Assembly: GCF_017573465.1 (NCBI RefSeq)
Contig: NZ_JAGEPF010000024.1
Coordinates: forward strand, 147,243-211,242
Length of the DNA: 64,000 bases
Source of the DNA: Actinomadura violacea
GTDB lineage: Bacteria > Actinomycetota > Actinomycetes > Streptosporangiales > Streptosporangiaceae
Direction of reading: 5' to 3'
Shown here: positions 7,488 to 15,609 of the stretch, piece by piece
How the letters are laid out: each line of letters starts with the position of its first letter
Numbering within the stretch: the first letter of the stretch is position 1
Notes under the pieces: generated by a model
Told to the model about the DNA's origin: nothing
Seen by the model: only the letters and a program-made list of their open reading frames with translations
Databases searched by the model: none
Position numbers and translations under genes: made by a program

Positions 7488-8837
7488 ATGAACCCGCGTG
7501 TCTGGAAATGGCAGTTCTGGCAGCAGATCGTGCTGTCGCTGGTGCTCGGCGTCGCCGCCGGCGCCCTGATCAACAACTTCGGCGGCGGCGAGAAGACCGC
7601 CGCCGACTGGCTCGACCCGTTCGGCGACGTCTACGTCAGCCTGCTGAAGGTCGTCGTGGTGCCGCTGGTGTTCGCCGCGATCGTGGTGAGCGTCGGGCGG
7701 CTGCGGGGCGTCGGCAGCGTCGCGCGGCTGACCGGCAAGACCCTCGGCTGGTTCGTGGTCACCTCGGCGATCGCCACCGCGATCGGGCTGACCGTCGCGC
7801 TGCTGATCAAGCCCGGGCAGGGGCTCGGGAAGCTCGCCAGCGAGTCCGCGACGACCGACCCCGTCACCTGGACGCAGGTGCTGCACAACCTGTTCCCGTC
7901 CAACATCGTCAAGGCGATGGCGGACGGCAACGTGCTCGGCGTCGTGACGTTCGCGGTGCTGTTCGGCGCGGCGCTGGTCGCGATCGGCGACCGCGGCGCG
8001 CGGCTGACGAGCCTCATCGACGACCTGTACGTCGTCATGCAGAAGGTCGTGTGGTGGGTCGTGCGGCTCACCCCGATCGGGTCGTTCTTCCTGATCGGCT
8101 CGGTCGTGGCGACCTACGGGCCGAGCTCGCTCGCGCCGCTGGCCAAGTTCACCGGCGCCATCTACCTGGCCGTCGCGATCATGCTGCTGGTCGGGTACCC
8201 GGTGCTGCTGCGCGTGTTCGGGCGGGTGAACCCGCTGAAGTTCCTGCGCAACTCCTGGCCGGCGATCCAGTTCGGCTTCGTGTCGTCGTCGTCGCTGGCG
8301 ACGCTGCCGATCGCGCAGCGGGTGTCGATCGAGCGCAACGGCGTCCAGCGCGAGTACGCCAACTTCGCGCAGCCGCTCGGCGCGACGATCAAGTTCGACG
8401 GCTGCGGCGCGATCTACCCGGCGGTCGCGGCGGTGTTCGTCGCCCAGTACACCGGCGTGCACCTCGGCATCGCCGACTACGCGCTGATCGCGCTGGCCGC
8501 GGTGATCGGGCAGCTCGGCACGGGTGGCACGCCCGGCCCGGCGCTGGTCGCGCTGACGCTGACCCTCACCACGGTGGGGCTGCCGCTGCAGGCCGTCGGC
8601 TACCTGATCGCGATCGACAAGGTCATCGACATGGCTCGGACGGCGCTGAACGTCACCGGCCAGCTGACCGTCCCGGTGCTGGTCGCTCGGTCCGAGGGGC
8701 TGCTGGACGAGGCGGTCTTCAACGGGCCGCCGAAGGAGCTGACCTCCGGCCCGGACGAGCCGGCGGAGCAGGGCACGCCGGACGCCTCCGGCGAGGCCCC
8801 GGCCCGCGAGCGCGCCGCCGAGCCCGTGCCGGCCTGA
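7488..8837 (+). CDS. Dicarboxylate/amino acid:cation symporter (DAACS; possible cystine transporter)
   Basis: A 449-residue inner-membrane Na+- or H+-coupled carrier of the GltP/DctA/TcyP family with about eight transmembrane helices and two re-entrant hairpins. HP1 is SSSSLATLP (residues 266-274), matching the Ser-rich substrate loop. The TM7 cation motif, normally NMDGT, reads KFDGCGA (302-308): the Asp is kept, Met and Thr are replaced. HP2 is seen as GTGGTPGPALV. The C-terminal 45 residues are polar and acidic. The upstream Cys leader peptide favours a cystine or sulfur-compound substrate (as for TcyP in this family) over glutamate or C4-dicarboxylates, but this is inference. A strong hairpin follows at 8852. 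Confidence 0.85.
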   Translation: MNPRVWKWQFWQQIVLSLVLGVAAGALINNFGGGEKTAADWLDPFGDVYVSLLKVVVVPLVFAAIVVSVGRLRGVGSVARLTGKTLGWFVVTSAIATAIGLTVALLIKPGQGLGKLASESATTDPVTWTQVLHNLFPSNIVKAMADGNVLGVVTFAVLFGAALVAIGDRGARLTSLIDDLYVVMQKVVWWVVRLTPIGSFFLIGSVVATYGPSSLAPLAKFTGAIYLAVAIMLLVGYPVLLRVFGRVNPLKFLRNSWPAIQFGFVSSSSLATLPIAQRVSIERNGVQREYANFAQPLGATIKFDGCGAIYPAVAAVFVAQYTGVHLGIADYALIALAAVIGQLGTGGTPGPALVALTLTLTTVGLPLQAVGYLIAIDKVIDMARTALNVTGQLTVPVLVARSEGLLDEAVFNGPPKELTSGPDEPAEQGTPDASGEAPARERAAEPVPA

Positions 8838-8851
8838 TCCGATTCGCGCCC

Positions 8852-8885
8852 AGGACGCCCGTGCCGGGTCCGGCACGGGCGTCCT
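8852..8885 (+). terminator. Strong intrinsic-type hairpin after the DAACS gene
   Basis: AGGACGCCCGTGCCGG (8852-8867) and its exact 16-nt complement (8870-8885) are separated by 2 nt. It starts 15 nt after the transporter stop and lacks a U tract, as is usual in actinobacteria. Confidence 0.8.
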
Positions 8886-8980
8886 GCGTGTGACGGGTGC
8901 CGCACCGCCAGGGCATCCCCGTCCGGCGGGAACGCGAAGTAGTGTGATCCCAACGGCAGGTGATCGCGGATCGAGGTGTG

Positions 8981-9682
8981 ATGGCAGGGCAGCCGGGCGC
9001 TCCGGACGCCGGCGGCACGGACGTGCTGCCGGGCTCGCGGTCCGCCCTGGACCCGGGCCGGGCGATCAAGCCGGGCCGGCACGGCCTGTCCCCGGAGACC
9101 GTCGCGGGCATCCAGCGCGAGCGGCTCATCGACGCGTTCGTGCAGGTGGTGTCCGAGCGCGGGTTCGCGCACACGACGATCGGCCGGGTGACCGAGGGCG
9201 CCGGCGTCACCAAGAAGACGTTCTACACGCACTTCACCGACCTGGACGACTGCTTCCTCGCCGCCTACCAGCGCGGCATGGACATCCTGCTGCGGCGGAT
9301 GACGGAGGCGTACGAGGCGGCGCCGTCGTGGCCGGACGGGATCCAGGCGGCGCTGCGGCGCATGCTGGCGATCCTCGCCGCGGAGCCGCGGTTCGCGCGG
9401 GCGTCCCTGGTGGAGGTGAACGCGGCGGGCCCGCAGGTGCGGCAGGCGCGGATCGACAACCTCGCCCGGTTCCGCGCGTTCTTCGCCGACCCGTCGCTGC
9501 CGCAGGTGCCGGTCGCGGTGATCGACGCGATCGTCGGCGGCATCTACAGCGCGATCCACGTGCAGGTCGAGACGGGCGAGGCGGGAGAGCTGCCGGCACT
9601 GCTGCCGGCCCTCACCTACTTCGCGCTGCTGCCCCTGGTCGGCCGCGAGGCGGCCTCCCCTTACCTGACCGGCGAATACTGA
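8981..9682 (+). CDS. TetR/AcrR-family transcriptional regulator
   Basis: A 233-residue DNA-binding repressor-type protein. After a 45-residue disordered leader, the TetR HTH runs from about residue 46 to 92 (RLIDAFVQVVSERGFAHTTI, then EGAGVTKKTFYTHFTDLDDCF), with the recognition helix around TKKTFYTHF. The C-terminal helical domain has the usual ligand-binding length. ATG 8981 is chosen over GTG 8960 because GAGGTG precedes it at proper distance. Neighbours are a transporter upstream (separated by a strong hairpin) and a secreted propeller gene downstream. The target is not evident, though a palindrome in the next promoter (9781-9794) is a candidate operator. Confidence 0.85.
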   Translation: MAGQPGAPDAGGTDVLPGSRSALDPGRAIKPGRHGLSPETVAGIQRERLIDAFVQVVSERGFAHTTIGRVTEGAGVTKKTFYTHFTDLDDCFLAAYQRGMDILLRRMTEAYEAAPSWPDGIQAALRRMLAILAAEPRFARASLVEVNAAGPQVRQARIDNLARFRAFFADPSLPQVPVAVIDAIVGGIYSAIHVQVETGEAGELPALLPALTYFALLPLVGREAASPYLTGEY

Positions 9683-9770
9683 CACGGTCTCTTTCCGTGC
9701 AGGTCGGGACACCCGTCCCGCGTTCCCGGTTGTCCCGATGGCCGGATGAGGACGAAGATCGTCCATCCCG

Positions 9771-9800
9771 TTGACCTGAAAAACCCGCGGGTTTCTAGTG
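9771..9800 (+). promoter_or_regulatory. Promoter-like TTGACC with 14-bp palindrome
   Basis: TTGACC (9771-9776) resembles a -35 element. The perfect palindrome AAACCCGCGGGTTT (9781-9794) lies directly downstream, with TAGTGG at 9796 a poor -10. The palindrome could be a repressor site between promoter elements for the gene at 9874, or a weak terminator of the TetR gene. Confidence 0.4.
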
Positions 9801-9873
9801 GCAGTGGATCTTGTCGGTCCGCGAGCACTTCTTCGCCGCGTCGGGGGATTTCTTGTCAAAGGGAGGCGATGGC

Positions 9874-11769
9874 ATGCGCCATCGGCACAGCAGGACCGGG
9901 TCGCTGGCGGTGGCCGCGGTCCTCGGCATGGGCGCCCTCACCGCGCTGACGGCGTCCCCGGCCTCGGCCGACACCAGTGGCGTCACCGAGAGCGCGCTGC
10001 CCGTCGCGGACGTCACACCCGTCGGCATCACCGCCGGCGCCGACGGCGGCGCCTGGTTCGCCGCGAACGCCGGCGGCATCGGGCACGTGGACGCGAACGG
10101 CAAGATCACCGAGTACGCCGTCCCGCAGAACTCGCAGCAGCTGGACGGCATCCCCGACGGGATAGCCACCGGCTCGGACGGCTCGGTCTGGTTCACCGAC
10201 CTGTCCACCACCGTGCCGCGCGTCGGCCGCGTCGACACCGCCACCGGGAAGTTCACGCTCTACGAGCTCCCCACCACCGGCACCGTGAACTTCGCGAACG
10301 CGCAGGTCTCCGGCATCACCGCCGGGCAGAACGGCACGATGTGGTTCACCGGCGGCTACTCCGGCGCCATCGGCAGGATCGACGCGTCCGGGAACGTCAC
10401 CGCCTACGCCACCGGCCTCTCCCCCTCGACGATCACCCTCGGCCCCGACCAGGCCGTCTGGTTCACCGACAGGAACGGGAGCATCGGCCGGCTCGACCCG
10501 GCGACCGGCGCCGTCGACACCTACCTCGCCCCGTCCGCCCCCGGCGGATCGCCGTCCTTCGGCGACATCACCACCGGCCCCGACGGCAAGCTCTGGTTCA
10601 CCGAGCCCGGCGTGAGCAAGGTCGGCAACATCGACCCCGCCACCAAGGCGGTCACCGAGTACGGCGTCCCCACCACCGACTCCCGCCCCTTCGGCATCGC
10701 CAAGGGCAAGGACGGCAAGCTCTGGGTCACCGAGTCCGCGACCAGCAACGTCGCCAGCGTCGACCCGGTGAGCGGCGGCGTCCAGGAGTACGGGCTGCCG
10801 AAGACGCTGTCCGCGCCCGCCGTCATCACCGCCGCGCCCGGCGGCGACCTGTGGCTCACCGAGCCCGGCCGCGGCCTCATCGGCCGGTTCGACCCGTCCG
10901 CGCCGCCGTCCGCGCCCCCGAACCCGGCCGTCCCCGCGTTCACCCCCGGCGTCTACCCCAACGGCGCCGCCTCGTTCCAGAACCGCTGCCCGGCCGGGCA
11001 GATCTGCCAGACGCAGGTCACCACCGGCGGCACCGTCACGATCGGCTCGTTCAAGCAGACGCTCCCGGCCGGCGCGATCCGCATCAGCGGCTACCTCGGC
11101 GCCGCCGACGAGACCGGCGACCCGCTGCTCGTCCCGCCGGTCAACGGGAAGCAGCTGGAGTCCGCGCCGGTGGACGTGCCCGGCGGGCTCATCGGCCAGC
11201 TGCCGCTGGTCGGCCCGATCCTCGGCAAGTCGCCCGCCGCGATGTGGGAGGTCAACAAGCTCTCGGTCACCCAGACCCTCAACGGGCCGGTGCACGTGAC
11301 GCTGTCCGGCGGCGGGTTCGGCGCCAAGGCGTCGCTGAACATCCACCTCAACAACCAGCTGCTCGGCTCGTCGTGCGTGATCGGGCCGCTGGACGCCGGC
11401 CTGTCCCCCACGTTCACCGCCGGGTCCCCGACCTACGACGACGCGGTCTCCTGGATCGTCGGGAAGGTCTCGATCAGCGCGCCCGTCGCGGTGCCCGCCG
11501 CGAAGGGCTGCGGCCCGTTCGGCATCCTCGACGGCGTCATCAACCAGATGATGGCGCTGCCCTCGCCCGCGTCGAAGAACTCGATGGCGCTCACCGGCGT
11601 GCTGAGCCTCGCCGGTGGCATCAACCCGAGCAACGTCCCCGAGGGGCTCGCCCCGTCCGCCGCCGCCAAGGCGAAGGCGTCCAAGCTGCTCAAGCGGACC
11701 GCGAAGAAGCCCGCGCGGGTCGCCAAGGCCCCGAAGAAGGTCACGCTCCGGCTCAAGGCCCGGCGCTGA
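9874..11769 (+). CDS. Secreted Vgb/NHL-type beta-propeller protein
   Basis: About 631 residues. The N-terminal Sec signal peptide (MRHRHSRTGSLAVAAVLGMG, cleavage near ASADTSG) is followed by seven repeats of about 45 residues with the streptogramin-lyase pattern IT.GPDG..WFT..G.IGRID...G..TEY (residues about 45-350). A Pro-rich hinge leads to a second beta-rich domain with cysteine pairs (NRCPAGQICQTQ, SSCVIGP, KGCGPFG), and the C-terminal 50 residues are Lys/Arg/Ala-rich. Virginiamycin B lyases share the propeller, but I see no His in the blades where the lyase has catalytic His, so enzymatic lyase activity is doubtful. Start ATG 9874 has GGGAGG 7 nt upstream. The basic tail could bind wall polymer or nucleic acid. 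A lipoprotein gene follows after 26 nt. Confidence 0.75.
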   Translation: MRHRHSRTGSLAVAAVLGMGALTALTASPASADTSGVTESALPVADVTPVGITAGADGGAWFAANAGGIGHVDANGKITEYAVPQNSQQLDGIPDGIATGSDGSVWFTDLSTTVPRVGRVDTATGKFTLYELPTTGTVNFANAQVSGITAGQNGTMWFTGGYSGAIGRIDASGNVTAYATGLSPSTITLGPDQAVWFTDRNGSIGRLDPATGAVDTYLAPSAPGGSPSFGDITTGPDGKLWFTEPGVSKVGNIDPATKAVTEYGVPTTDSRPFGIAKGKDGKLWVTESATSNVASVDPVSGGVQEYGLPKTLSAPAVITAAPGGDLWLTEPGRGLIGRFDPSAPPSAPPNPAVPAFTPGVYPNGAASFQNRCPAGQICQTQVTTGGTVTIGSFKQTLPAGAIRISGYLGAADETGDPLLVPPVNGKQLESAPVDVPGGLIGQLPLVGPILGKSPAAMWEVNKLSVTQTLNGPVHVTLSGGGFGAKASLNIHLNNQLLGSSCVIGPLDAGLSPTFTAGSPTYDDAVSWIVGKVSISAPVAVPAAKGCGPFGILDGVINQMMALPSPASKNSMALTGVLSLAGGINPSNVPEGLAPSAAAKAKASKLLKRTAKKPARVAKAPKKVTLRLKARR

Positions 11770-11795
11770 GCCGGCGAATCCCCGAAGGAGCGCAC

Positions 11796-12215
11796 ATGCG
11801 GAGGTACGCCCTCGCCGGCCTGGCCGTGCTGGCCCTGCTGGCGTCCGGCTGCAGCGGCTCGGACGACGGCGCCGCGCCGTCCGGCGGGGGCACCGCCCGC
11901 AGCGCTCCGCTCCCGACCAGGCCCGGGGCGGTCGTCACCAACGGCGTCCGCCCCGGCGCGGAGAAGAAGACCACGCTGGACGGCACCTGGACGTCCGCGG
12001 CGGGCGGCGAGAAGGTCGCCCTGTACCTCTACCGGGGCGCCGCCGCGCTGAACTCGCCCGGGTTCTGCACCGGCACCATCGACGCGTCCGCGCAGATCAA
12101 GCTGACGTGCGCGAAGGGCTCCCGGGCCCGGACGAGCGGCCGTGCGGTGCTGCGTTCCGGCGCCCTGGTCGTCAGCTGGCAGAACGGCCCGAAGGACACC
12201 CTGCACCGCCACTGA
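11796..12215 (+). CDS. Secreted lipoprotein, small beta-domain
   Basis: A 139-residue lipoprotein. The signal MRRYALAGLAVLALLASGC ends in the lipobox LLASGC, so Cys19 should be lipidated and the protein anchored on the outer face of the membrane. A 35-residue Gly/Ser/Pro-rich linker leads to a small domain (GTWTSAAGGEKVALYLYRG, FCTGTIDAS, ASAQIKLTCAKG) with two Cys that may form a disulfide. I know no named family for it. AAGGAG lies 6 nt upstream of ATG 11796. It is probably co-transcribed with the propeller gene and may act with it at the cell surface. A hairpin follows the stop. Confidence 0.75.
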   Translation: MRRYALAGLAVLALLASGCSGSDDGAAPSGGGTARSAPLPTRPGAVVTNGVRPGAEKKTTLDGTWTSAAGGEKVALYLYRGAAALNSPGFCTGTIDASAQIKLTCAKGSRARTSGRAVLRSGALVVSWQNGPKDTLHRH

Positions 12216-12226
12216 CCCGTGCGTTC

Positions 12227-12258
12227 TGAGCCGCTCGCGCACCCGCGCGGGCGGCTCA
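12227..12258. terminator. Convergent hairpin between lipoprotein and cupin genes
   Basis: TGAGCCGC (12227-12234) pairs with GCGGCTCA (12251-12258), with additional CGCG pairing inside. The right arm contains the stop codon of the minus-strand gene. It probably terminates both transcripts. Confidence 0.6.
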
Positions 12259-12660
12259 GGCGGCGTGGAGGCTGACGGCGAAGGCGGGGCCGGGGTTGGT
12301 GAACGTCTGCGGGCCGGCGTGCACGCGGACCCGGTTGGCCCGCAGCGGCCGCTCCGTGACGCCGTCCGCCCGGATCGCCACCTCCGCCAGCTCGCCGGCG
12401 ATGAGCGTGCTGACCTGCCCGTGCACGGTGGCACCGTGCCCGGGAGGCCACGTGGTCAGCCACACCTCGGCGCCGTCCGCGGCGTACAGCGGGACGCGGA
12501 CCGGGCCGGAGCCGTCGAAGACGACGCTGTGCCACCAGTCGGACGGGCGGGCCGCCAGTTCGCGGACGCGGTCGGCGAGCTGCCCGACGGTGGGCGGGCG
12601 GGCGGTGACGGTGCGGCCGTGCGGGTCGTCCTGGCCACGCATAGTGAGATCGGGAACCAT
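12256..12660 (-). CDS. Cysteine dioxygenase-like cupin, degenerate metal site
   Basis: About 134 residues. WWHSVVFDGSGPVRVPLYAA, DGAEVWLTTWPPGHGATVHG and the C-terminal AFAVSLHAA follow the layout of bacterial cysteine dioxygenases (oxidation of cysteine to cysteine sulfinate by non-haem iron). The family's LHDHG metal motif is here TVHGQ, so one of the paired His is missing, and the protein ends at SLHAA where relatives continue into HAYSP. It is also short for the family (usually 160-190 residues). It may be inactive, altered in substrate, or a decaying copy. Start ATG 12660 (MVPDL) has only a weak CAGGAC upstream; ATG 12642 is an alternative. Confidence 0.6.
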   Translation of the reverse strand: MVPDLTMRGQDDPHGRTVTARPPTVGQLADRVRELAARPSDWWHSVVFDGSGPVRVPLYAADGAEVWLTTWPPGHGATVHGQVSTLIAGELAEVAIRADGVTERPLRANRVRVHAGPQTFTNPGPAFAVSLHAA

Positions 12661-12821
12661 GTCCTGGATGTCCTGAATGTGAGCCGGATCCGGGTGAACG
12701 CCACCCGGGAGCATCTGATGATCAGCGGCTACAGGCAGGACACAGCGCGCTGGCCACGCGGCGGAGGGCCACGGGGCTGTCGGCGGGAACGCGCGCTGGC
12801 ATGGCATCAAGGAGACACTCC

Positions 12822-12875
12822 GTGACCGACGGTTGTCAAGCCGAACGCCCGCGTTCACCCGCCGTGCACCTGTGA
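12822..12875 (+). CDS. Possible 17-residue upstream ORF before phoD
   Basis: GTG 12822 preceded by AAGGAG at ideal distance opens a 17-codon frame, MTDGCQAERPRSPAVHL, ending 56 nt before the PhoD start. It could be a leader ORF of the phosphatase mRNA or merely a chance ORF. There is no match to a known leader motif. Confidence 0.25.
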   Translation: MTDGCQAERPRSPAVHL

Positions 12876-12931
12876 TCCGTCCTGGTCCGTCACGATCCGT
12901 CCCGGTAACGGATCAAGGAACGGAGTCTGCG

Positions 12932-14470
12932 ATGGACCGGCGAACCGTGCTGCGCGGTGGTCTCGTGACGACCGCGGGAGCGGCCCTTGCCCTGCTGAAC
13001 GACGGCCCGGCGCGCGCCGCCGGACTGCTGCGCAGCGGCCGCCCGCGGCTCACCCACGGCGTGCAGAGCGGCGACGTCACCGCGAACGAGGCCGTGATCT
13101 GGGCGCGCTCCGACCGGCCCGCGCGGATGCTCGTCGAGCTGAGCGACCGCCCCGACTTCCGGCACGCCCGGACCGTCCGCGGCCCCGTCCTCACCCCGGA
13201 CACCGACCTGACCGGCAAGGCGTTCCTGCGCGGCCTGCCGCCCGGCCGCGAGCTGCACTACCGCGTCCGGCTCGACGGCCTGGACCGGCACCTGGCGTCC
13301 GAGCCCGTCGCCGGCCGCCTCCGCACGGCGCCGCGCACCCGCCGCGACATCCGGTTCGTGTGGTCCGGCGACCTCGCCGGGCAGGGCTGGGGCATCAACC
13401 CCGACCTCGGCGGCTACCGGATCTTCAAGGCGATGGCCGCGGTCGACCCCGACTTCTTCCTGTGCAGCGGCGACCTGGTCTATTCGGACGGCCCGCTCTC
13501 CGAAACGGTGAAGCTGCCCGACGGCTCCACCTGGCGGAACCTCACCACGCCGGAGAAGTCGGCCGTCGCCCAGACCCTCGCCGAATACCGCGGCCAGTTC
13601 CGCTACAACCTCCAGGACGCCAATCTCCGCGCGTTCAACGCGCAGGTCCCGATGCTGTACCAGTGGGACGACCACGAAACGCTCAACAACTGGTACCCGG
13701 GCGAGATCCTCGACCTGCCGCAATACACCGAGAAGCGCGTGGACGTACTGTCGGCCCGTGCCCGCCGGGCCGCCTTCGAATACACGCCCATCGCCATTCC
13801 CGCGGCCAAGGGCGGGCGCATCTACCGCAAGATCTCCTACGGTCCGCTGCTCGACGTGTTCATGCTGGACATGCGCACCTACAAGTCGCCGAACGACGCC
13901 GACGACTCCCCCGCCCAGCGCGACGGCCTGCTCGGCGCCGAGCAGGCCGCCTGGCTCAAGCGCGAGCTCCGCCGTTCCCGCGCCACCTGGAAGATCATCG
14001 CGAACGACCTGCCGATCGGCCTCGTCGTCCCCGACGGCACCGCGCAGGAGGCGGCCGCGCAGGGCGACGGCGGCGCGCCGCTGGGCCGCGAACGCGAGAT
14101 CGCCGGCATCCTCTCCGACATCAAGAAGCACCATGTCCGCAACACCGTCTGGCTGACGGCCGACGTCCATTACACGGCCGCGCATTACTACGACCCGTCC
14201 AAGGCCGCGTTCAAGGACTTCGATCCGTTCTGGGAATTCGTCTCCGGGCCCCTGAACGCCGGCGCCTTCGGCCCGAACGCCCTCGACGGCACGTTCGGCC
14301 CGGTGGCCAAGTTCGTCCAGGCGCCGCCGCACGCGAACACCTCGCCGGCCGAGGGCTACCAGTTCTTCGGCGAGGTCGACATCGACGCGCATTCCGCGTC
14401 CCTCACCGTCCGCCTCCGCGACCTCGACGGGAGGACCCTGCACACCGAGACGCTGACCCCCGTCCGCTGA
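12932..14470 (+). CDS. phoD: PhoD-family alkaline phosphatase/phosphodiesterase, Tat-exported
   Basis: A 512-residue secreted metallophosphatase. The N-terminus MDRRTVLRGGLVTTAGAALA is a twin-arginine signal with cleavage near ARAAG. The N-terminal beta domain (THGVQSGDVTANEAVIWARS) and phosphoesterase core follow. Metal-site blocks are VWSGDLAG, LCSGDLVYSD, YQWDDHET and TADVHYTAAHY, all typical of PhoD enzymes using Fe/Ca. It hydrolyses phosphomonoesters and phosphodiesters, including teichoic acid in some members, for phosphate scavenging. ATG 12932 has GGAG 6 nt upstream. PHO boxes could not be recognised in the 56-nt leader. A 10-bp inverted repeat around its stop acts as terminator. Length is normal. 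Confidence 0.92.
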   Translation: MDRRTVLRGGLVTTAGAALALLNDGPARAAGLLRSGRPRLTHGVQSGDVTANEAVIWARSDRPARMLVELSDRPDFRHARTVRGPVLTPDTDLTGKAFLRGLPPGRELHYRVRLDGLDRHLASEPVAGRLRTAPRTRRDIRFVWSGDLAGQGWGINPDLGGYRIFKAMAAVDPDFFLCSGDLVYSDGPLSETVKLPDGSTWRNLTTPEKSAVAQTLAEYRGQFRYNLQDANLRAFNAQVPMLYQWDDHETLNNWYPGEILDLPQYTEKRVDVLSARARRAAFEYTPIAIPAAKGGRIYRKISYGPLLDVFMLDMRTYKSPNDADDSPAQRDGLLGAEQAAWLKRELRRSRATWKIIANDLPIGLVVPDGTAQEAAAQGDGGAPLGREREIAGILSDIKKHHVRNTVWLTADVHYTAAHYYDPSKAAFKDFDPFWEFVSGPLNAGAFGPNALDGTFGPVAKFVQAPPHANTSPAEGYQFFGEVDIDAHSASLTVRLRDLDGRTLHTETLTPVR

Positions 14471-14528
14471 CCGGCGACAGCGCCCGCCGCCGGCGGATCC
14501 GCGGTCCGCCCGGCGGGGCGGTCAGCGG
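14464..14528. terminator. Long-range inverted repeat shared by two convergent stop codons
   Basis: CCGCTGACCG (14464-14473) and CGGTCAGCGG (14519-14528) are perfect complements. The left arm includes the phoD TGA and the right arm the TGA of the tiny minus-strand ORF. It probably works as a bidirectional terminator together with GC-rich inner pairing. Confidence 0.5.
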
Positions 14529-14599
14529 GTGATCAGGACGTAGGCGACCAGGGTGAGGAGCGCCGTCACGATCAGGTACCTGGTGAACACGTACCGCAC
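14522..14599 (-). CDS. 25-residue single-helix membrane peptide (tentative)
   Basis: A GTG-started frame encodes MRYVFTRYLIVTALLTLVAYVLITR. It is a perfect single transmembrane segment flanked by Arg/Tyr, with basic residues at both ends. There is no clear Shine-Dalgarno (GCGGGG close to the start). The stop lies inside the terminator arm shared with phoD, as expected for a real convergent gene. I do not recognise a family. Confidence 0.35.
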   Translation of the reverse strand: MRYVFTRYLIVTALLTLVAYVLITR

Positions 14600-14635
14600 A
14601 TACCCCGCAGATCGGGACACAGTCCCCGGCCTGGG

Positions 14636-15025
14636 ATGATCGACCGTGTGAACCCTGCGCGCACCCTCGTCCCGCCCGCGGCGGCCCTCGTCCTGTGCCT
14701 GCTCGTCCCCGGCTGCTCCGGCGGCGGCAGCGGCGGCGGTGGCGACCACCGCAAGGCCGACTGCGCCGCGATCACCGGGGCCTTGCGCACCCCCGCGAAG
14801 TCCGACGACGTCCAGGGGATCATCGACGCCCTCCGCCGCGTCCGCCCGAAGCTGAAGGACGACCACCTGGCGAAGGAGGTCGACGTCGTCCTGGACGTCG
14901 GCGACAAGCTGAGGAAGCGCGGCGGCGACGAGAGCGGCAAGAACCTGCTGTCCGACTCCGAGGCGGTCCGCTTCACCAAGGCGACCGACGACATCACGAC
15001 GACCTGCGGCAGCGCCTCCCCGTGA
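14636..15025 (+). CDS. Small secreted lipoprotein
   Basis: A 129-residue lipoprotein. The signal VNPARTLVPPAAALVLCLL ends in the lipobox LVPGC. After a Gly/Ser linker the mature part is helical and charged (IIDALRRVRPKLKDDHLAKE, VDVVLDVGDKLRKRGG) with Cys in DCAAI and TTCGSASP that could pair. ATG 14636 and GTG 14648 are both usable; GGGA upstream of the GTG slightly favours the shorter form. No family is recognised. It lies alone between convergent phoD and an ECF sigma operon, so its role is unknown. Confidence 0.7.
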   Translation: MIDRVNPARTLVPPAAALVLCLLVPGCSGGGSGGGGDHRKADCAAITGALRTPAKSDDVQGIIDALRRVRPKLKDDHLAKEVDVVLDVGDKLRKRGGDESGKNLLSDSEAVRFTKATDDITTTCGSASP

Positions 15026-15096
15026 CGGCCGCGGTAACCGGGGCCGCATCTCCGGACCTTTAAGGGTCGGATGCCCACATCTCGGTTGGAGTCGGA

Positions 15097-15609
15097 GTGG
15101 CGGACGATGCGGCGGAGCGGTTCACGGTGCTGTTCAGACGGCACCACGCGCGGGTGCGGGCCTATGTGCTGCGCCGAACGGACGAGGAACGCGCGGACGA
15201 CGTGGTGGCGGAGGCGTTCACCGCGGTGTGGCGGCACATCGACCGGCTGCCGGACGATCCGCTGCCCTGGCTGTACCGGGCCGCGCACAACTGCCTGAAC
15301 AACGACCGGCGGTCCCGGGCGCGCCGCGCGCGGCTGGCCGGACGGCTGGCCCAGCACCACCGGGACGCGCCCGACCACGCGGCGGGCGTGGTCGAGGAGG
15401 TCCGGCTGCGGGAGGCGCTGTGGCGGCTGCCGGACGCCGACCGCGAGGCGCTGATGCTCGTCGCCTGGGAGGACCTCGACCACCGTTCGGCCGCCTACGT
15501 GGCCGGATGCTCGGCGGCGGCCTTCAAGGTTCGGGTGCACCGCGCCCGCAAACGGCTGGCCGCGCTGCTGACCGACGACATCAGCCCGGCAGAGGAGGCC
15601 GCACGATGA
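15097..15609 (+). CDS. ECF RNA polymerase sigma factor
   Basis: 170 residues. Sigma region 2 spans about 8-75 (LFRRHHARVRAYVLRRTDEE, ADDVVAEAFTAVWRHIDRLP) and region 4 about 105-165 (LREALWRLPDADREALMLVA, AGCSAAAFKVRVHRARKRLA). It would direct core polymerase to a small stress regulon. GTG 15097 has GGAG about 5 nt upstream. The stop overlaps the next ORF's start as ATGA, so sigma factor and membrane partner are co-translated, the usual way an ECF factor is kept with its controller. Confidence 0.88.
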   Translation: MADDAAERFTVLFRRHHARVRAYVLRRTDEERADDVVAEAFTAVWRHIDRLPDDPLPWLYRAAHNCLNNDRRSRARRARLAGRLAQHHRDAPDHAAGVVEEVRLREALWRLPDADREALMLVAWEDLDHRSAAYVAGCSAAAFKVRVHRARKRLAALLTDDISPAEEAAR

